A program made the translations under genes and the position numbers. Source: Bacteroidota bacterium (GTDB lineage: Bacteria; Bacteroidota; Bacteroidia; UKL13-3). From it: a DNA stretch of 64,000 bases. A model generated the notes under the pieces. That model did not search any database. It worked only from the letters and a program-made list of their open reading frames with translations, and was not told where the DNA came from. Position 1 is the stretch's first letter. Each line of letters begins with the position of its first letter. Positions 52,691 to 62,558 of the stretch are shown here, one piece after another. The stretch lies in assembly GCA_947457395.1 (NCBI GenBank), contig CANGVA010000005.1, positions 62,001 to 126,000 of the forward strand, in the 5' to 3' direction.

Positions 52691-54059
52691 ATCCAAAAAG
52701 TAATTGCAACATTTCATCCAATTTTCCAACTGCAATTGTTTTAATGCTTGATTGCTTTGAAGGCAACTTATTGAATTTAGAAAGATAAATAGTTTTGAAT
52801 CCCAGCTTTTCAGCCTCTGAAATACGTTGCTCAATTCTGCTTACAGCGCGCACCTCACCGCTCAAACCAACCTCACCGATAAAACATATTTTACTATCGA
52901 GTGCTATATTTTCATAGCTTGAAACAATGGCAGCAACAATACTTAAATCAATACCGGGATCCTCTACACGCAAGCCACCTGCGATATTGATGAACACATC
53001 CTGTAGTCCCATGCGCAAGCCACATTTTTTTTCAAGTACAGCCAACAGCATATTCAATCGCTTCACATCATAGCCATTGCTGTTACGTTGCGGGGTTCCA
53101 TAAACAGCTGTGCTTACCAAAGCCTGCGTCTCTATCATAAGTGGACGCATACCTTCTATGGTAGCTGCAATTGCAACGCCACTTAATGCGTCATCTCTTT
53201 GTGAAATAAGTATTTCAGAAGGGTTACTTACTTCCCTAAGTCCTCCACTTTGCATCTCATAAATACCAATTTCGCTGGTGCTGCCAAAACGATTTTTTGT
53301 GGTTCGCAAAATGCGGTAAACATGGTGGCGGTCGCCCTCAAATTGAAGTACCGTATCAACCATATGTTCCAATAGTTTTGGCCCGGCAAGCGAACCATCC
53401 TTGGTTATGTGGCCAATTAAAAAAACCGGGGTGCCGGTTTCTTTTGCAAATCGAATCATATCACCGGCTGTTTCCTTAATCTGAGAAATACTTCCGGGTG
53501 TTGAATCAATCAACTCACTTTGCAGGGTTTGAATGGAATCAATAATAACAATGTCTGGTTGCAACTCTTGCAATGCTTTACCGATGCGCTGGGTTGAAAC
53601 CTCGGTAAACAAATAACACTGATCATTTCTGAAAGGTAGCCGTTCGGCTCGCATTTTTATTTGCGTATCACTTTCTTCTCCGCTTATATAAAGAACCTTT
53701 TTATCTGTGAATTGCAGGGCAATTTGTAACATGAGTGTTGACTTCCCTATACCAGGTTCCCCTCCTATTAGAATAACACTTCCGGGCACAATGCCTCCAC
53801 CCAGCACCCGAGCCAGTTCTATATCTTTAACTGCGTAACGTTGCTCGCTTCCTTTCTCAACTTCCTTGAGCAATACCGGTTTAAGTACGGGTGCGGTGCG
53901 GTCAGTTTTTTTCCATGTTTTAGTGAAATCTGCTTTCTCTTTATGAACTACTTCTTCTGTATATGTATTCCACTCTCCACAGGCAGGGCATTTACCAATC
54001 CATTTGGCTGATGATGCTCCGCAGTTCTTACAAAAAAAAGTAGTTTGGGTCTTTGCCAT
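52689..54059 (-). CDS. radA: DNA repair protein RadA
   Basis: A 456-residue RecA-like ATPase that aids recombinational repair. It has an N-terminal zinc finger (CKNCG...CPACGEWNT), Walker A GGEPGIGKSTLM near residue 97, Walker B VIIDSIQTL, the RadA-specific KNRFGS motif and a C-terminal Lon-protease-like domain. It is a bacterial RadA/Sms rather than RecA. Single gene; neighbours on either side are unrelated. Confidence 0.96.
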   Translation of the reverse strand: MAKTQTTFFCKNCGASSAKWIGKCPACGEWNTYTEEVVHKEKADFTKTWKKTDRTAPVLKPVLLKEVEKGSEQRYAVKDIELARVLGGGIVPGSVILIGGEPGIGKSTLMLQIALQFTDKKVLYISGEESDTQIKMRAERLPFRNDQCYLFTEVSTQRIGKALQELQPDIVIIDSIQTLQSELIDSTPGSISQIKETAGDMIRFAKETGTPVFLIGHITKDGSLAGPKLLEHMVDTVLQFEGDRHHVYRILRTTKNRFGSTSEIGIYEMQSGGLREVSNPSEILISQRDDALSGVAIAATIEGMRPLMIETQALVSTAVYGTPQRNSNGYDVKRLNMLLAVLEKKCGLRMGLQDVFINIAGGLRVEDPGIDLSIVAAIVSSYENIALDSKICFIGEVGLSGEVRAVSRIEQRISEAEKLGFKTIYLSKFNKLPSKQSSIKTIAVGKLDEMLQLLFG

Positions 54060-54080
54060 GATGCAACGAATATAAAAAAT

Positions 54081-54114
54081 TAGGGGCTGTTTCGAAATAA
54101 AGAAACAACCCCCA
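54081..54114 (-). terminator. Terminator of the giant T9SS gene
   Basis: GGGG-C-TGTTTC (54083-54093), 8-nt loop, GAAACA-A-CCCC (54102-54112), a 10-bp stem with one mismatch. On the minus strand it is followed by a T-rich stretch, 20 bp after the stop. Confidence 0.7.
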
Positions 54115-54134
54115 AAATCAGGTGAATATTATAG

Positions 54135-57100
54135 TTACTGCTTAATCAATTTGATTGCAGCGGTTTGCTTATCGGCTGCAGTAATCTTGATAAAATAAAA
54201 ACCAGGTTTGAATTGCTCAATCTCAGCAATGGTTAGCTCATTTATACCATCGAGGGTTTGAAAGCTTTTCTGGCAAATCGTTTTACCATTTATATCACTG
54301 ATCTCAATTTGCGCATTGCCAGGCAGCGTGCTGAAACGGATGGTTGTAAATGAGTGAGCAGGATTTGGGATTAATTGAATAACATCTGTGAGGTTTATTG
54401 CTTTAGTTACCCGCACAATTTCAGAATAAGCAAAAGTGCCGTCAAAATCAATCTGCTTTAGCCGATAGTAAATTGTATTGGCATACTGAAATGCATCCGG
54501 ATGAACATAGCCGTATTGAGATAATACTTTGCTATTACCATTACCCTGAACAAATTCAATTTCATTAAACTGTTTTCCATCTACAGAGAACTCTATGCTA
54601 AAACCTGCATTATTTTCCTCCGAGGCAGTTTGCCAACCGAGGTGCACATCATTTAGCATAGGCTTGGCTGCAAAATTCAAGAGAGAAACAGGTAAAGGAT
54701 TAACAGCAGAATCTGAGATACAAAAAATACCACCATGAGCCACATTTGAGGATGTTACCATTGCAAGGCCTGTATTTACATTAATTGTACTATAACCAAA
54801 CCAGTTAGTAGAAGTACCCGTATAGCGCGCTGTTCTTGCTCTTGAGATGTTCCCGATATTACCCAACAAACTGGAATCATACTGAAGTGTAAGTGTTGAA
54901 TTGAATCCACTAGTACTGTTTGTATTGATATCATAATAGCCATGGATTCTTGATGCATTTACTGGTAAATTGGCAGGCAATATACCGGAGTAAAAACGAA
55001 GTTCAACTACAGAAGGAAGCGTACCGGAATTCCATACCATTTTACCAAGCGTTCTTCCCGCGAAAGTAAACTGTGTGCTATCTGCAAGTACAGGTAATTT
55101 ATCTGCGTTGGCAACCGGAGGTATAGTAACGGTATTAAATTCAGTAGAGCCAATATCTGATGGACCATTCACTATAGCTGTAGATCTTACATTACCGGTA
55201 TTATTAAAATCTGTAGCAATGCCTGATAGTGGAAGTGCTTTACCATTGGCATACCAGCAAGCAGCCTTTGAAGCATCAACCGCTAAATTAGCAGTTACAG
55301 TATCAATAAATAAATCTGCTGCGTTAAGTGCACCGGTGCGTTCTATCCAGTTGGTATTAAAAGTTGGTGCATAAAGGTTATTATTATATGCTGCAATTCC
55401 ATACGCAACGCCTAAAGGGAACTCAGAAACACGAGCTGTATCATTTACAACAAATAGATTATAATTTGAGGTAGCAGTTGTGATGTTGGTTGCTACCGTT
55501 GCACCGGTTGCATAATTAAACCCGGTACCCAGTGTTCTTCTGTTATTAAATACAATGTTGTTTCGTAAAATCATATTTGAAGAAGATGAGCGAAAGATAC
55601 CATATGAGTTATTGGGTCCTGAGTTTATCTGGCCATTAACAAGAATTGTATTATAAAAGTAAAAGGCATCTGTTGCTGTAGATTCATCGCGTATACCAGC
55701 AACAAAGGTTTGATCACTGGTGTTTAAGCCAACCATAATCTGATTATTCAGATAGCGGTTACCTGCACCTTGAGTATTGATGTGTATACCGTATGCCGTT
55801 GGTGCGCTTGTTCCGGTTCCGGTTCCTGCAGCACCAATATTATATATGCGATTGCGGGCAATGGTATTATTTGCAAATGCAGTGTTGGAGATAAAAATAC
55901 CGCTAACAACATATGCTGCCGTACCTGTGTTGGTAGTGTTAATATTGAAAATAAGATTATCCGTAATGCTGGCGTTATTTAATCCGCCCGTTATAACCAT
56001 ACCTGAAGGCCTGAATGCAGAAGTCCCTGTTCCGGTTCCGCTATGATTTAAATCACGTATAATGTTTCTGCTAATATTTAAGGCAGTTACTGCACCACTT
56101 ACTAAAATTCCTGATGTGCGATCTCCACCTGATTTAATGTATCTGATGTTTGCAATGAGATTATTTGTAACAGATATGTTTGTACCACCAAGCACTGCTA
56201 TTATACCATTGTCATATCCGTTCTGAATCGTATCCCAGCTATTGGTAGCACCGCCAAATGTATTGGCATTAATATTCACATTACCGCTATTGACATATAC
56301 GCCAAATACCCCAGCAGTGGCCGTAGTAACAATATTTGAAAAAAGATTACTGTCAACTGTTGAGGCTGACGGAGAATTTGATGATATATCAATTCCGCGG
56401 ATGTATGAACTTGTATTGGTAAATGGAACTCCACTTCTGTTGGCTGCAGCCCCGCCAATACTGTTACGCCTGATTATATGACCGCCACCTGCAGATACCA
56501 GAATAACAGAAATAGGTGTTATGCGAGCTGCTGTCTGATAACACTTATTATCAAATACGGTCCATGCGTCTCCGTTTCCTGTTGCTGTTATATTAATAGC
56601 ATTGGCAGAGAAGTTCAGAAATTCATTATTAATAATAAGATTTGCTGAGTTAGGTGCACTCGTTGTACCGGTTGAGTTGATATGGGTAGTTGGAATTGAG
56701 ATGGTATCTCTAAAAATACAATTACTGATTAGCAATGAATCATTGCCTAATGAGGCCGCTGTCTGACCTATCAGCATATTACCGGTGGTGGTATTATTTC
56801 CAAGTATCTGAACATTTGTTATGGTATCCCTTATACAGTCGTTGAAAAAGTGAAATACTGGACCTAGAGTACTGTTATTTGAGAATTGCAATGATTTATT
56901 AGTGCCGCCATCAATTTTTAATCCTCTGACATTATTAAATCTAAACAAACCCGGTGCAGCTGAAGCACCTGTTATTTGATAATTTGCTGAGGATAAAGCC
57001 GGGGTTATCGTTAGTGTAAAACCGCCAAGTCCTGAACCGTTTAAGGCATGCGTGCCGCTTTCAGAAATATTTGACAATACGGTAACTGACGTGTTTGCGG

Positions 57101-60100
57101 ACAACACATTTCCGTTGATGGCCTCAAAAAGACCACCGGTGCCTGTAAAAGAAGGATAAATACCACCGGTACCAACCGTTATTGCTGATGGCAGAGGCGT
57201 TGCAATAATATATCTGTTTATGGCACCAGATATGGGGAATTGAGCAGCTGAGAGCACAACAGCTGTTAGAGGTGCTGCCGGCACCCCACTATTGATAGCT
57301 ATATTTGGTGTAGAGGCACGATCCTGAGCTATAATAAAATATTGTATGGTGTCTCCGGGTATTACCGTCCCACCGGTTAATAAACTGTAGTTAATTGTAA
57401 AGGAAAATGGCGAGGAAGTATTGTTTGCCGCAACAGATTTCCATCCTAAAATATCATTACTTTCAGTAGATTTTTTATAATAAAGTCGAGGTCTGTTTGC
57501 TATGGTGGTATCTACTCCACTTCCATCTGCTATATTGGCAAAGCCGTTTAATACCAAATTAGATGTACTAACCTGATTAGGTATTAATGTATAAGAGATA
57601 ACGGGGGCCGTAACATCAATTCCTTGTTCATAAGCACCAATGGTAGGGGTTAACGCGTTTCTGGTAATGTTTAGAATATCTGTAGTAAAACCGGGAACAG
57701 GTGAGCCGGCATTAAGTAAAGGTGAACTTAGATCCGGTCTTAACAAACTAATACTTGCAAGAATAGGATTGCCTGCACTTGAGTTGGTATCTTTTGATGT
57801 AGCAGCTTGCCAGTCTGCAAAAGTGGTTCTTGCCAAGGCATTAAAGAAACCAATGTGGGAAGCCGTTGTTCCGGATGAGTTTTGAAAATAACGGTTGTTA
57901 TTTACAAAAGCTGTAGCATAACTGGTAAGATTGGTATAATGAGTATATGGCGTTGCTCCGGCAACAGAAGTGCCAGATACCACAAACAAATTATTTCTTA
58001 TCTCGATATTAGGTGTATTTACAGTTTGAACTGTATTACCGTTGGCAAAGGCTGCGAAAGGGCCAGCTGCAGCATTGATATTACCAGCTGTAGGGTGGCT
58101 CATTTGAACACTATTAAACAAGATTCTGTCGCCATAACCTCCGTACGTTCCCAAACCAGTTACACTCCAAGCTGTGTTACCTGTTGAGGTATTATGTATA
58201 TGATAAATCACATTATCAGCAAAGGTATTATTGGAAGGATTGCTGATGAGGTTGAAGTTGGGCGATTCGGTAATTAAGCCATGTATGCGCTGACTGCTTC
58301 CTCCTGCAACGGTGTGTATGATATTATACCTAATAAGGCTGTTTTGATTGTTTCTGATGTACATACCAAACAACAAAGAAGCAGTTCCGGAAATTCCGGT
58401 TAACGAACCTGAGCCCCTCACATTTTGAATTGTATTACGGGTAATGGTTGCAAAGCGAGAAAAATATACTGCTATACCACCTCCATTTAAGCCTGATGCC
58501 TCACTACCTATTAAGTTATTACTGATAACAAGTCCGCTATCTGTTGCAGTAACGGCACCTAGGTTCAATATACCAAATTGCAACGTATGTATTTCGTTAT
58601 TGATTATTTGGTTGGCATTATTAGGTGCAAGTGCAAGGGCCGTCTGTGCAATGGTAGAAGTACCGCCAATAAAAACACCTGCATAAGTAGTAGCAAGTGA
58701 GTTTCCATAAATATTACAATTTCTTATAATATTATTTGTTGCACCGTTAGATGCATCGGAACTGGCTAGCCAGATAACAGCAGCTGTGGTAGAGGCAGCA
58801 GTGTTAATAATGGTTAAATTACGTGTATTGGTATTGTTATTAGAACCTTCAATGGTAACATTATCTGTACCATTTAATTTAATTAGACCCAGCGAACTAA
58901 ATCCAATAATTCTTGAATTGATTAAGCTATCAGGTCTTATTATTAACCTATTACTGCCGGACAAACCGGGAATGTTATCATTTAATTGTATCGGAAAAAC
59001 TTCTGCTGTGCTATATAACGTATCAGTTAAGCGTAAAGTAACATTTGAGCTTACGCCACGCAGATTAATTGAGTTGATAGCATTGGTAAGTGTGGTAAAA
59101 TCACCTCCGTTACCTACCGTGTAACTACCACCCAGCGGTGGAGGAGAAATCACATAAAAATTGGGGGTTGGTGCAACTATAAATGAATCTACCCTACCAC
59201 CGCCAAAACCTGCCGCAGGTAAGGTTGCCGTATTAGCAGAACCGGAGCGATCCTGCGCTATCACAAAATATTGTACCGTATCGTTAACCGCTACTGCACC
59301 TCCAAATAATAAACTATAATCAATCGTGAAATTAAAAGGTGTTGCCGTATCGCTTGTACTAACAAATTTCCAACCATTAAAACTGCTATTATTAGCGCCA
59401 AATGCATTGGCATGAGAACTGAGTTTATAATATAAACGGGGTGCATTTATTGCAGTATCTATTCTACTAGCATCTGTAATTGTTACAACCAAAACCCTAT
59501 TTAACACAGATGCAGTATTGGTTAATGGAGTATAGGTAATTGTAGGAGGCGATAAATCGGCAGGAATTCCATTAAATTCTATTGCACCGATATCAGGTGC
59601 ACTAGATCCAAAAGCAGGACGATTCACGAAATTAAAATCGATGTTGGGAGTAGTTATACCTGCACCTGTCATTACAAAACCACCGGATTCAATTTCGGTT
59701 AATGTAAATGCAGGTATGCTTAACGTTGAGTCGTTTGTAAATGGTGCTACCTGGTTAACAATAGGAACAGAGTTTTGGTCGGCTAACGTAATGGCTCTCC
59801 AACTTGCTAGTGTAGGATACAAGGTTGCTGCGGAGTTAAGGCCTCCTACAAAATAATTGGTAGTAGCTGTGGAGGAGGCAGGAATGTTATACGAATTATT
59901 GTTAATTGTATTTCCGGCCGTACTCATGTTATAACTAGATGGGAATAAAGCTGCAAACGCCCTAAATGGGCTAAAAGTACTTGTCATTTTATTTGACAGA
60001 ATATTGTTTCTCAAAGTAATGCCAGTAACAGCTGTTGAGCTCACAAAAAATGCAGCTGACGTTGGATTTGTGGGTGTTCCTGCATTTACTGTACAAGCAC

Positions 60101-61202
60101 CGAATAAGTGAACAGAATTATAAACTACCCGATGGCCTGTTCCGCTTGTAAGGCGAATACCGGCAGCAATAAAGGTTGAAAAAGTTGAATAGTTGGTAGA
60201 TAGCATATCCCATATTACATTATTAACAATTAAATGGTTGGTTCCACCATTGGCATTAATTCCATTTGCCGCCCAACCACTGGTACCAAAATTATATACC
60301 CTGTTAATATGGTTATGGCTAAAAGTGTTTGCATTGGATGCTGTTCCAAAAATTTCTATGCCTGAACTGCTGCTACCGATGGCTGAACTTAAATTAAAGA
60401 TGGTATTACCCCTAACCATGCTATTGGTAGCATTACCCAATGCTATTCCCCGCCAACGTACATAAAGTGAAGTAGAATGGGAACCAATAATATTGTTAGT
60501 AATGGTTATATTGCTGGCATTATTACCAACTACTGTGGTACCAGCAATATGAATACCGGTAGTTGCCCTATTAATCACATTATTGTTTACTACCAAATTG
60601 GCATGTAAATCTCCTGTACCTGTATTAGTTGGATTAGCTGTACCACCTGCATAAATACCATACTGAGTTGTTGCGGAGGTAGCTGCCATATCACCATTAC
60701 CGATTATGATACAGTTGCGTATGGTATCATTGGCACACCCTAATCCACCGGAAGTGGCGCCTATTAACCTGATCACCGCGGTTGCTGTTATGGTTGTGGC
60801 AGCATTATTTTCTAATGTAAGAGACCTGTTGCCGGAAAAATTTCCATCAATCGTAACATTATCTGCGCCATTTAATTCAAGTAAACTTCGTCCTGTTATT
60901 GGGGAGCCACTTACAGTAAAACTACCTGTGGTACCAATGTTAATTCTACTAAAACTGGCTGAACCCTGACCACTTGCATTAAGCGGTGTAGGCGTAAATG
61001 CAGTACCCTCTGAAATATTAGCTGTGATAGTTGCATTAATAACTCCTGTATGCGTTCCGGCATTCACAGCGGCAAAAAATGCATTTAAATTAGCATAGAT
61101 AGCAGTAGGAGTTCCTCCTGTAGAGGCAACTGTAACTTGAGAAAAAACCTTAGCTGAAAAAAAGGCAAAAACAATTGATAAAAGCAGATAACTATTTTTC
61201 AT
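54135..61202 (-). CDS. Giant beta-helix surface protein with T9SS type A sorting domain
   Basis: A 2355-residue secreted protein, the largest gene in the window. The signal peptide (NSYLLLSIVFAFFSAKVFSQ) starts at an ATG at 61202; the TTG at 61244 is not needed. Three long Asn/Thr/Gly/Ser-rich regions with NNxIxN-type rungs look like right-handed parallel beta-helices (about residues 25-535, 690-1185, 1340-2015). Each ends in a P-x-IG-x-x-E sequence (PDIGAIEF, PTIGAYEQ, SDIGSTEF). Between the first two and after the second are near-identical Ig-like linkers (ITYTPLTN / ISYTLIPN, RLYYK, YFVIAQDR / YFIIAQDR). The last about 85 residues (IPNPAHSFTTIRFS ... IKLIKQ) are a Por secretion tail. Function is unknown; adhesin or carbohydrate binding are possibilities. 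Confidence 0.9.
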   Translation of the reverse strand: MKNSYLLLSIVFAFFSAKVFSQVTVASTGGTPTAIYANLNAFFAAVNAGTHTGVINATITANISEGTAFTPTPLNASGQGSASFSRINIGTTGSFTVSGSPITGRSLLELNGADNVTIDGNFSGNRSLTLENNAATTITATAVIRLIGATSGGLGCANDTIRNCIIIGNGDMAATSATTQYGIYAGGTANPTNTGTGDLHANLVVNNNVINRATTGIHIAGTTVVGNNASNITITNNIIGSHSTSLYVRWRGIALGNATNSMVRGNTIFNLSSAIGSSSSGIEIFGTASNANTFSHNHINRVYNFGTSGWAANGINANGGTNHLIVNNVIWDMLSTNYSTFSTFIAAGIRLTSGTGHRVVYNSVHLFGACTVNAGTPTNPTSAAFFVSSTAVTGITLRNNILSNKMTSTFSPFRAFAALFPSSYNMSTAGNTINNNSYNIPASSTATTNYFVGGLNSAATLYPTLASWRAITLADQNSVPIVNQVAPFTNDSTLSIPAFTLTEIESGGFVMTGAGITTPNIDFNFVNRPAFGSSAPDIGAIEFNGIPADLSPPTITYTPLTNTASVLNRVLVVTITDASRIDTAINAPRLYYKLSSHANAFGANNSSFNGWKFVSTSDTATPFNFTIDYSLLFGGAVAVNDTVQYFVIAQDRSGSANTATLPAAGFGGGRVDSFIVAPTPNFYVISPPPLGGSYTVGNGGDFTTLTNAINSINLRGVSSNVTLRLTDTLYSTAEVFPIQLNDNIPGLSGSNRLIIRPDSLINSRIIGFSSLGLIKLNGTDNVTIEGSNNNTNTRNLTIINTAASTTAAVIWLASSDASNGATNNIIRNCNIYGNSLATTYAGVFIGGTSTIAQTALALAPNNANQIINNEIHTLQFGILNLGAVTATDSGLVISNNLIGSEASGLNGGGIAVYFSRFATITRNTIQNVRGSGSLTGISGTASLLFGMYIRNNQNSLIRYNIIHTVAGGSSQRIHGLITESPNFNLISNPSNNTFADNVIYHIHNTSTGNTAWSVTGLGTYGGYGDRILFNSVQMSHPTAGNINAAAGPFAAFANGNTVQTVNTPNIEIRNNLFVVSGTSVAGATPYTHYTNLTSYATAFVNNNRYFQNSSGTTASHIGFFNALARTTFADWQAATSKDTNSSAGNPILASISLLRPDLSSPLLNAGSPVPGFTTDILNITRNALTPTIGAYEQGIDVTAPVISYTLIPNQVSTSNLVLNGFANIADGSGVDTTIANRPRLYYKKSTESNDILGWKSVAANNTSSPFSFTINYSLLTGGTVIPGDTIQYFIIAQDRASTPNIAINSGVPAAPLTAVVLSAAQFPISGAINRYIIATPLPSAITVGTGGIYPSFTGTGGLFEAINGNVLSANTSVTVLSNISESGTHALNGSGLGGFTLTITPALSSANYQITGASAAPGLFRFNNVRGLKIDGGTNKSLQFSNNSTLGPVFHFFNDCIRDTITNVQILGNNTTTGNMLIGQTAASLGNDSLLISNCIFRDTISIPTTHINSTGTTSAPNSANLIINNEFLNFSANAINITATGNGDAWTVFDNKCYQTAARITPISVILVSAGGGHIIRRNSIGGAAANRSGVPFTNTSSYIRGIDISSNSPSASTVDSNLFSNIVTTATAGVFGVYVNSGNVNINANTFGGATNSWDTIQNGYDNGIIAVLGGTNISVTNNLIANIRYIKSGGDRTSGILVSGAVTALNISRNIIRDLNHSGTGTGTSAFRPSGMVITGGLNNASITDNLIFNINTTNTGTAAYVVSGIFISNTAFANNTIARNRIYNIGAAGTGTGTSAPTAYGIHINTQGAGNRYLNNQIMVGLNTSDQTFVAGIRDESTATDAFYFYNTILVNGQINSGPNNSYGIFRSSSSNMILRNNIVFNNRRTLGTGFNYATGATVATNITTATSNYNLFVVNDTARVSEFPLGVAYGIAAYNNNLYAPTFNTNWIERTGALNAADLFIDTVTANLAVDASKAACWYANGKALPLSGIATDFNNTGNVRSTAIVNGPSDIGSTEFNTVTIPPVANADKLPVLADSTQFTFAGRTLGKMVWNSGTLPSVVELRFYSGILPANLPVNASRIHGYYDINTNSTSGFNSTLTLQYDSSLLGNIGNISRARTARYTGTSTNWFGYSTINVNTGLAMVTSSNVAHGGIFCISDSAVNPLPVSLLNFAAKPMLNDVHLGWQTASEENNAGFSIEFSVDGKQFNEIEFVQGNGNSKVLSQYGYVHPDAFQYANTIYYRLKQIDFDGTFAYSEIVRVTKAINLTDVIQLIPNPAHSFTTIRFSTLPGNAQIEISDINGKTICQKSFQTLDGINELTIAEIEQFKPGFYFIKITAADKQTAAIKLIKQ

Positions 61203-61570
61203 AATATATGACGAGTTTAATGGTTCAAATCTAAGCTTTCGCAACTTCTTAAAAAACTAAATGAAAGTTTAAAATTTTAAATTCAAGTCCAACAGGGAAA
61301 CAGCATAATTCCATGATTGTTTTTATTTAAAAATTCGGGAAATTAGAAACAGATTATAAGTTTATATATAAAGGAATCGTTCATTTTCAGTGCAGTTACC
61401 TCTTAAAAAACCTCTCCTAAACAAATAATATAACTTGCTTACAAAATTCAGATAATCACTTACTGTTTTTGATAGTTATCGCCTTTGGTGCTAGGCAAAA
61501 TGAGTTTGGTTTCATGACAACACCATTTTCCAGTATAAAGTGCTTTATTTGCATCCACTCAAAGTCATAA
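61203..61570. other. Intergenic region between giant gene and polyprenyl synthase
   Basis: A 368-bp AT-rich divergent spacer. It holds an exact -7 for the giant gene (61226-61233) and a perfect 14-bp AT palindrome (TTTAAAATTTTAAA, 61268-61281). No gene or RNA is evident. Confidence 0.5.
61226..61233 (-). promoter_or_regulatory. -7 element of the giant T9SS gene (TAGATTTG)
   Basis: Minus-strand TAGATTTG, exact TAnnTTTG, 23 bp before the ATG; no convincing upstream TTG box at standard distance. Confidence 0.45.
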
Positions 61571-62542
61571 ATGGGAAATTCAGACTTTATTAAAAAACCG
61601 GTTGAGCAAGAGCTAGCGCACTTTGAACGACATTTTCGTGAATCCATGAAAAGTAGCGTTCCGTTATTAGATACCATCATGACATATATAGTGAAGCGTA
61701 AGGGAAAGCAAATGAGACCCATGTTCGTTTTTTACAGTGCCAAGCTATTTAATGGTGTAGCAGAATCTACTTACAGAGCAGCCTCACTTATTGAATTGCT
61801 CCATACTGCCACACTGGTGCATGACGATGTGGTGGATGATAGCGATGAGCGAAGAGGATTTTTTAGCATTAATGCCTTATGGAAAAATAAAATTGCTGTA
61901 TTGGTTGGTGATTATTTGCTTAGCAGAGGATTATTGCTTGCAATTAAAAACAAAGAATATAGGCTGCTTGAGATAGTTAGCGATGCGGTAAGGGAAATGA
62001 GCGAGGGGGAATTATTACAGATTGAAAAAACAAGGAACCTTAATTTGTCTGAAACTGTTTATTATGATATCATACGTAAAAAAACAGCTTCATTAATTGC
62101 ATCTTGCTGCGCCACAGGGGCAGCATCTGCGGGAGCTGATGAAGAAACCATAAAAAAAATGTGGCTGTTTGGCGAGAAGGTAGGAATCGCTTTTCAGCTA
62201 AAGGATGATTTAATGGACTACGGTGATGCAGATATTGGTAAACCACTTGGAATTGATTTAAAAGAAAAAAAACTTACCCTGCCTATTATTTATACACTAA
62301 ATAACGCCAACGCATCAACAAAAGCATATATCATTAATTCAATTAAAAATCACAACCAAAATAAAAAGCGAATAGAAGAGGTGATACAATATGTAAACAA
62401 ACACGATGGTATTGCCTACACTAAAAATGCCATGCAACAATACAGAGCAGATGCATTAAGTATTTTGGATGGAATTTCAGAAAAATCTGATACCAAGCAT
62501 CTCAAGGCATTAGTTGATTATGTAATTGATCGGAAAAGCTAA
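61571..62542 (+). CDS. Polyprenyl diphosphate synthase
   Basis: A 323-residue trans-isoprenyl diphosphate synthase. It has both aspartate-rich motifs: LVHDDVVDDSDERRG (first DDxxD) near residue 85 and FQLKDDLMDYGD (second DDxxD) near 215, plus KGKQMRPMFVFYSAKL for substrate binding. It likely makes the long side chain of menaquinone, but the chain length cannot be read from sequence. No other isoprenoid gene is adjacent; the giant T9SS gene is divergent. Confidence 0.93.
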   Translation: MGNSDFIKKPVEQELAHFERHFRESMKSSVPLLDTIMTYIVKRKGKQMRPMFVFYSAKLFNGVAESTYRAASLIELLHTATLVHDDVVDDSDERRGFFSINALWKNKIAVLVGDYLLSRGLLLAIKNKEYRLLEIVSDAVREMSEGELLQIEKTRNLNLSETVYYDIIRKKTASLIASCCATGAASAGADEETIKKMWLFGEKVGIAFQLKDDLMDYGDADIGKPLGIDLKEKKLTLPIIYTLNNANASTKAYIINSIKNHNQNKKRIEEVIQYVNKHDGIAYTKNAMQQYRADALSILDGISEKSDTKHLKALVDYVIDRKS

Positions 62543-62558
62543 ATAAATTGTAAATAAA

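Noticed and set aside
55075-60969. Several plus-strand ORFs of 70-112 residues within the giant gene
   Set aside because: All are antisense shadows of the Asn/Thr/Val-rich reading frame and show no domain.
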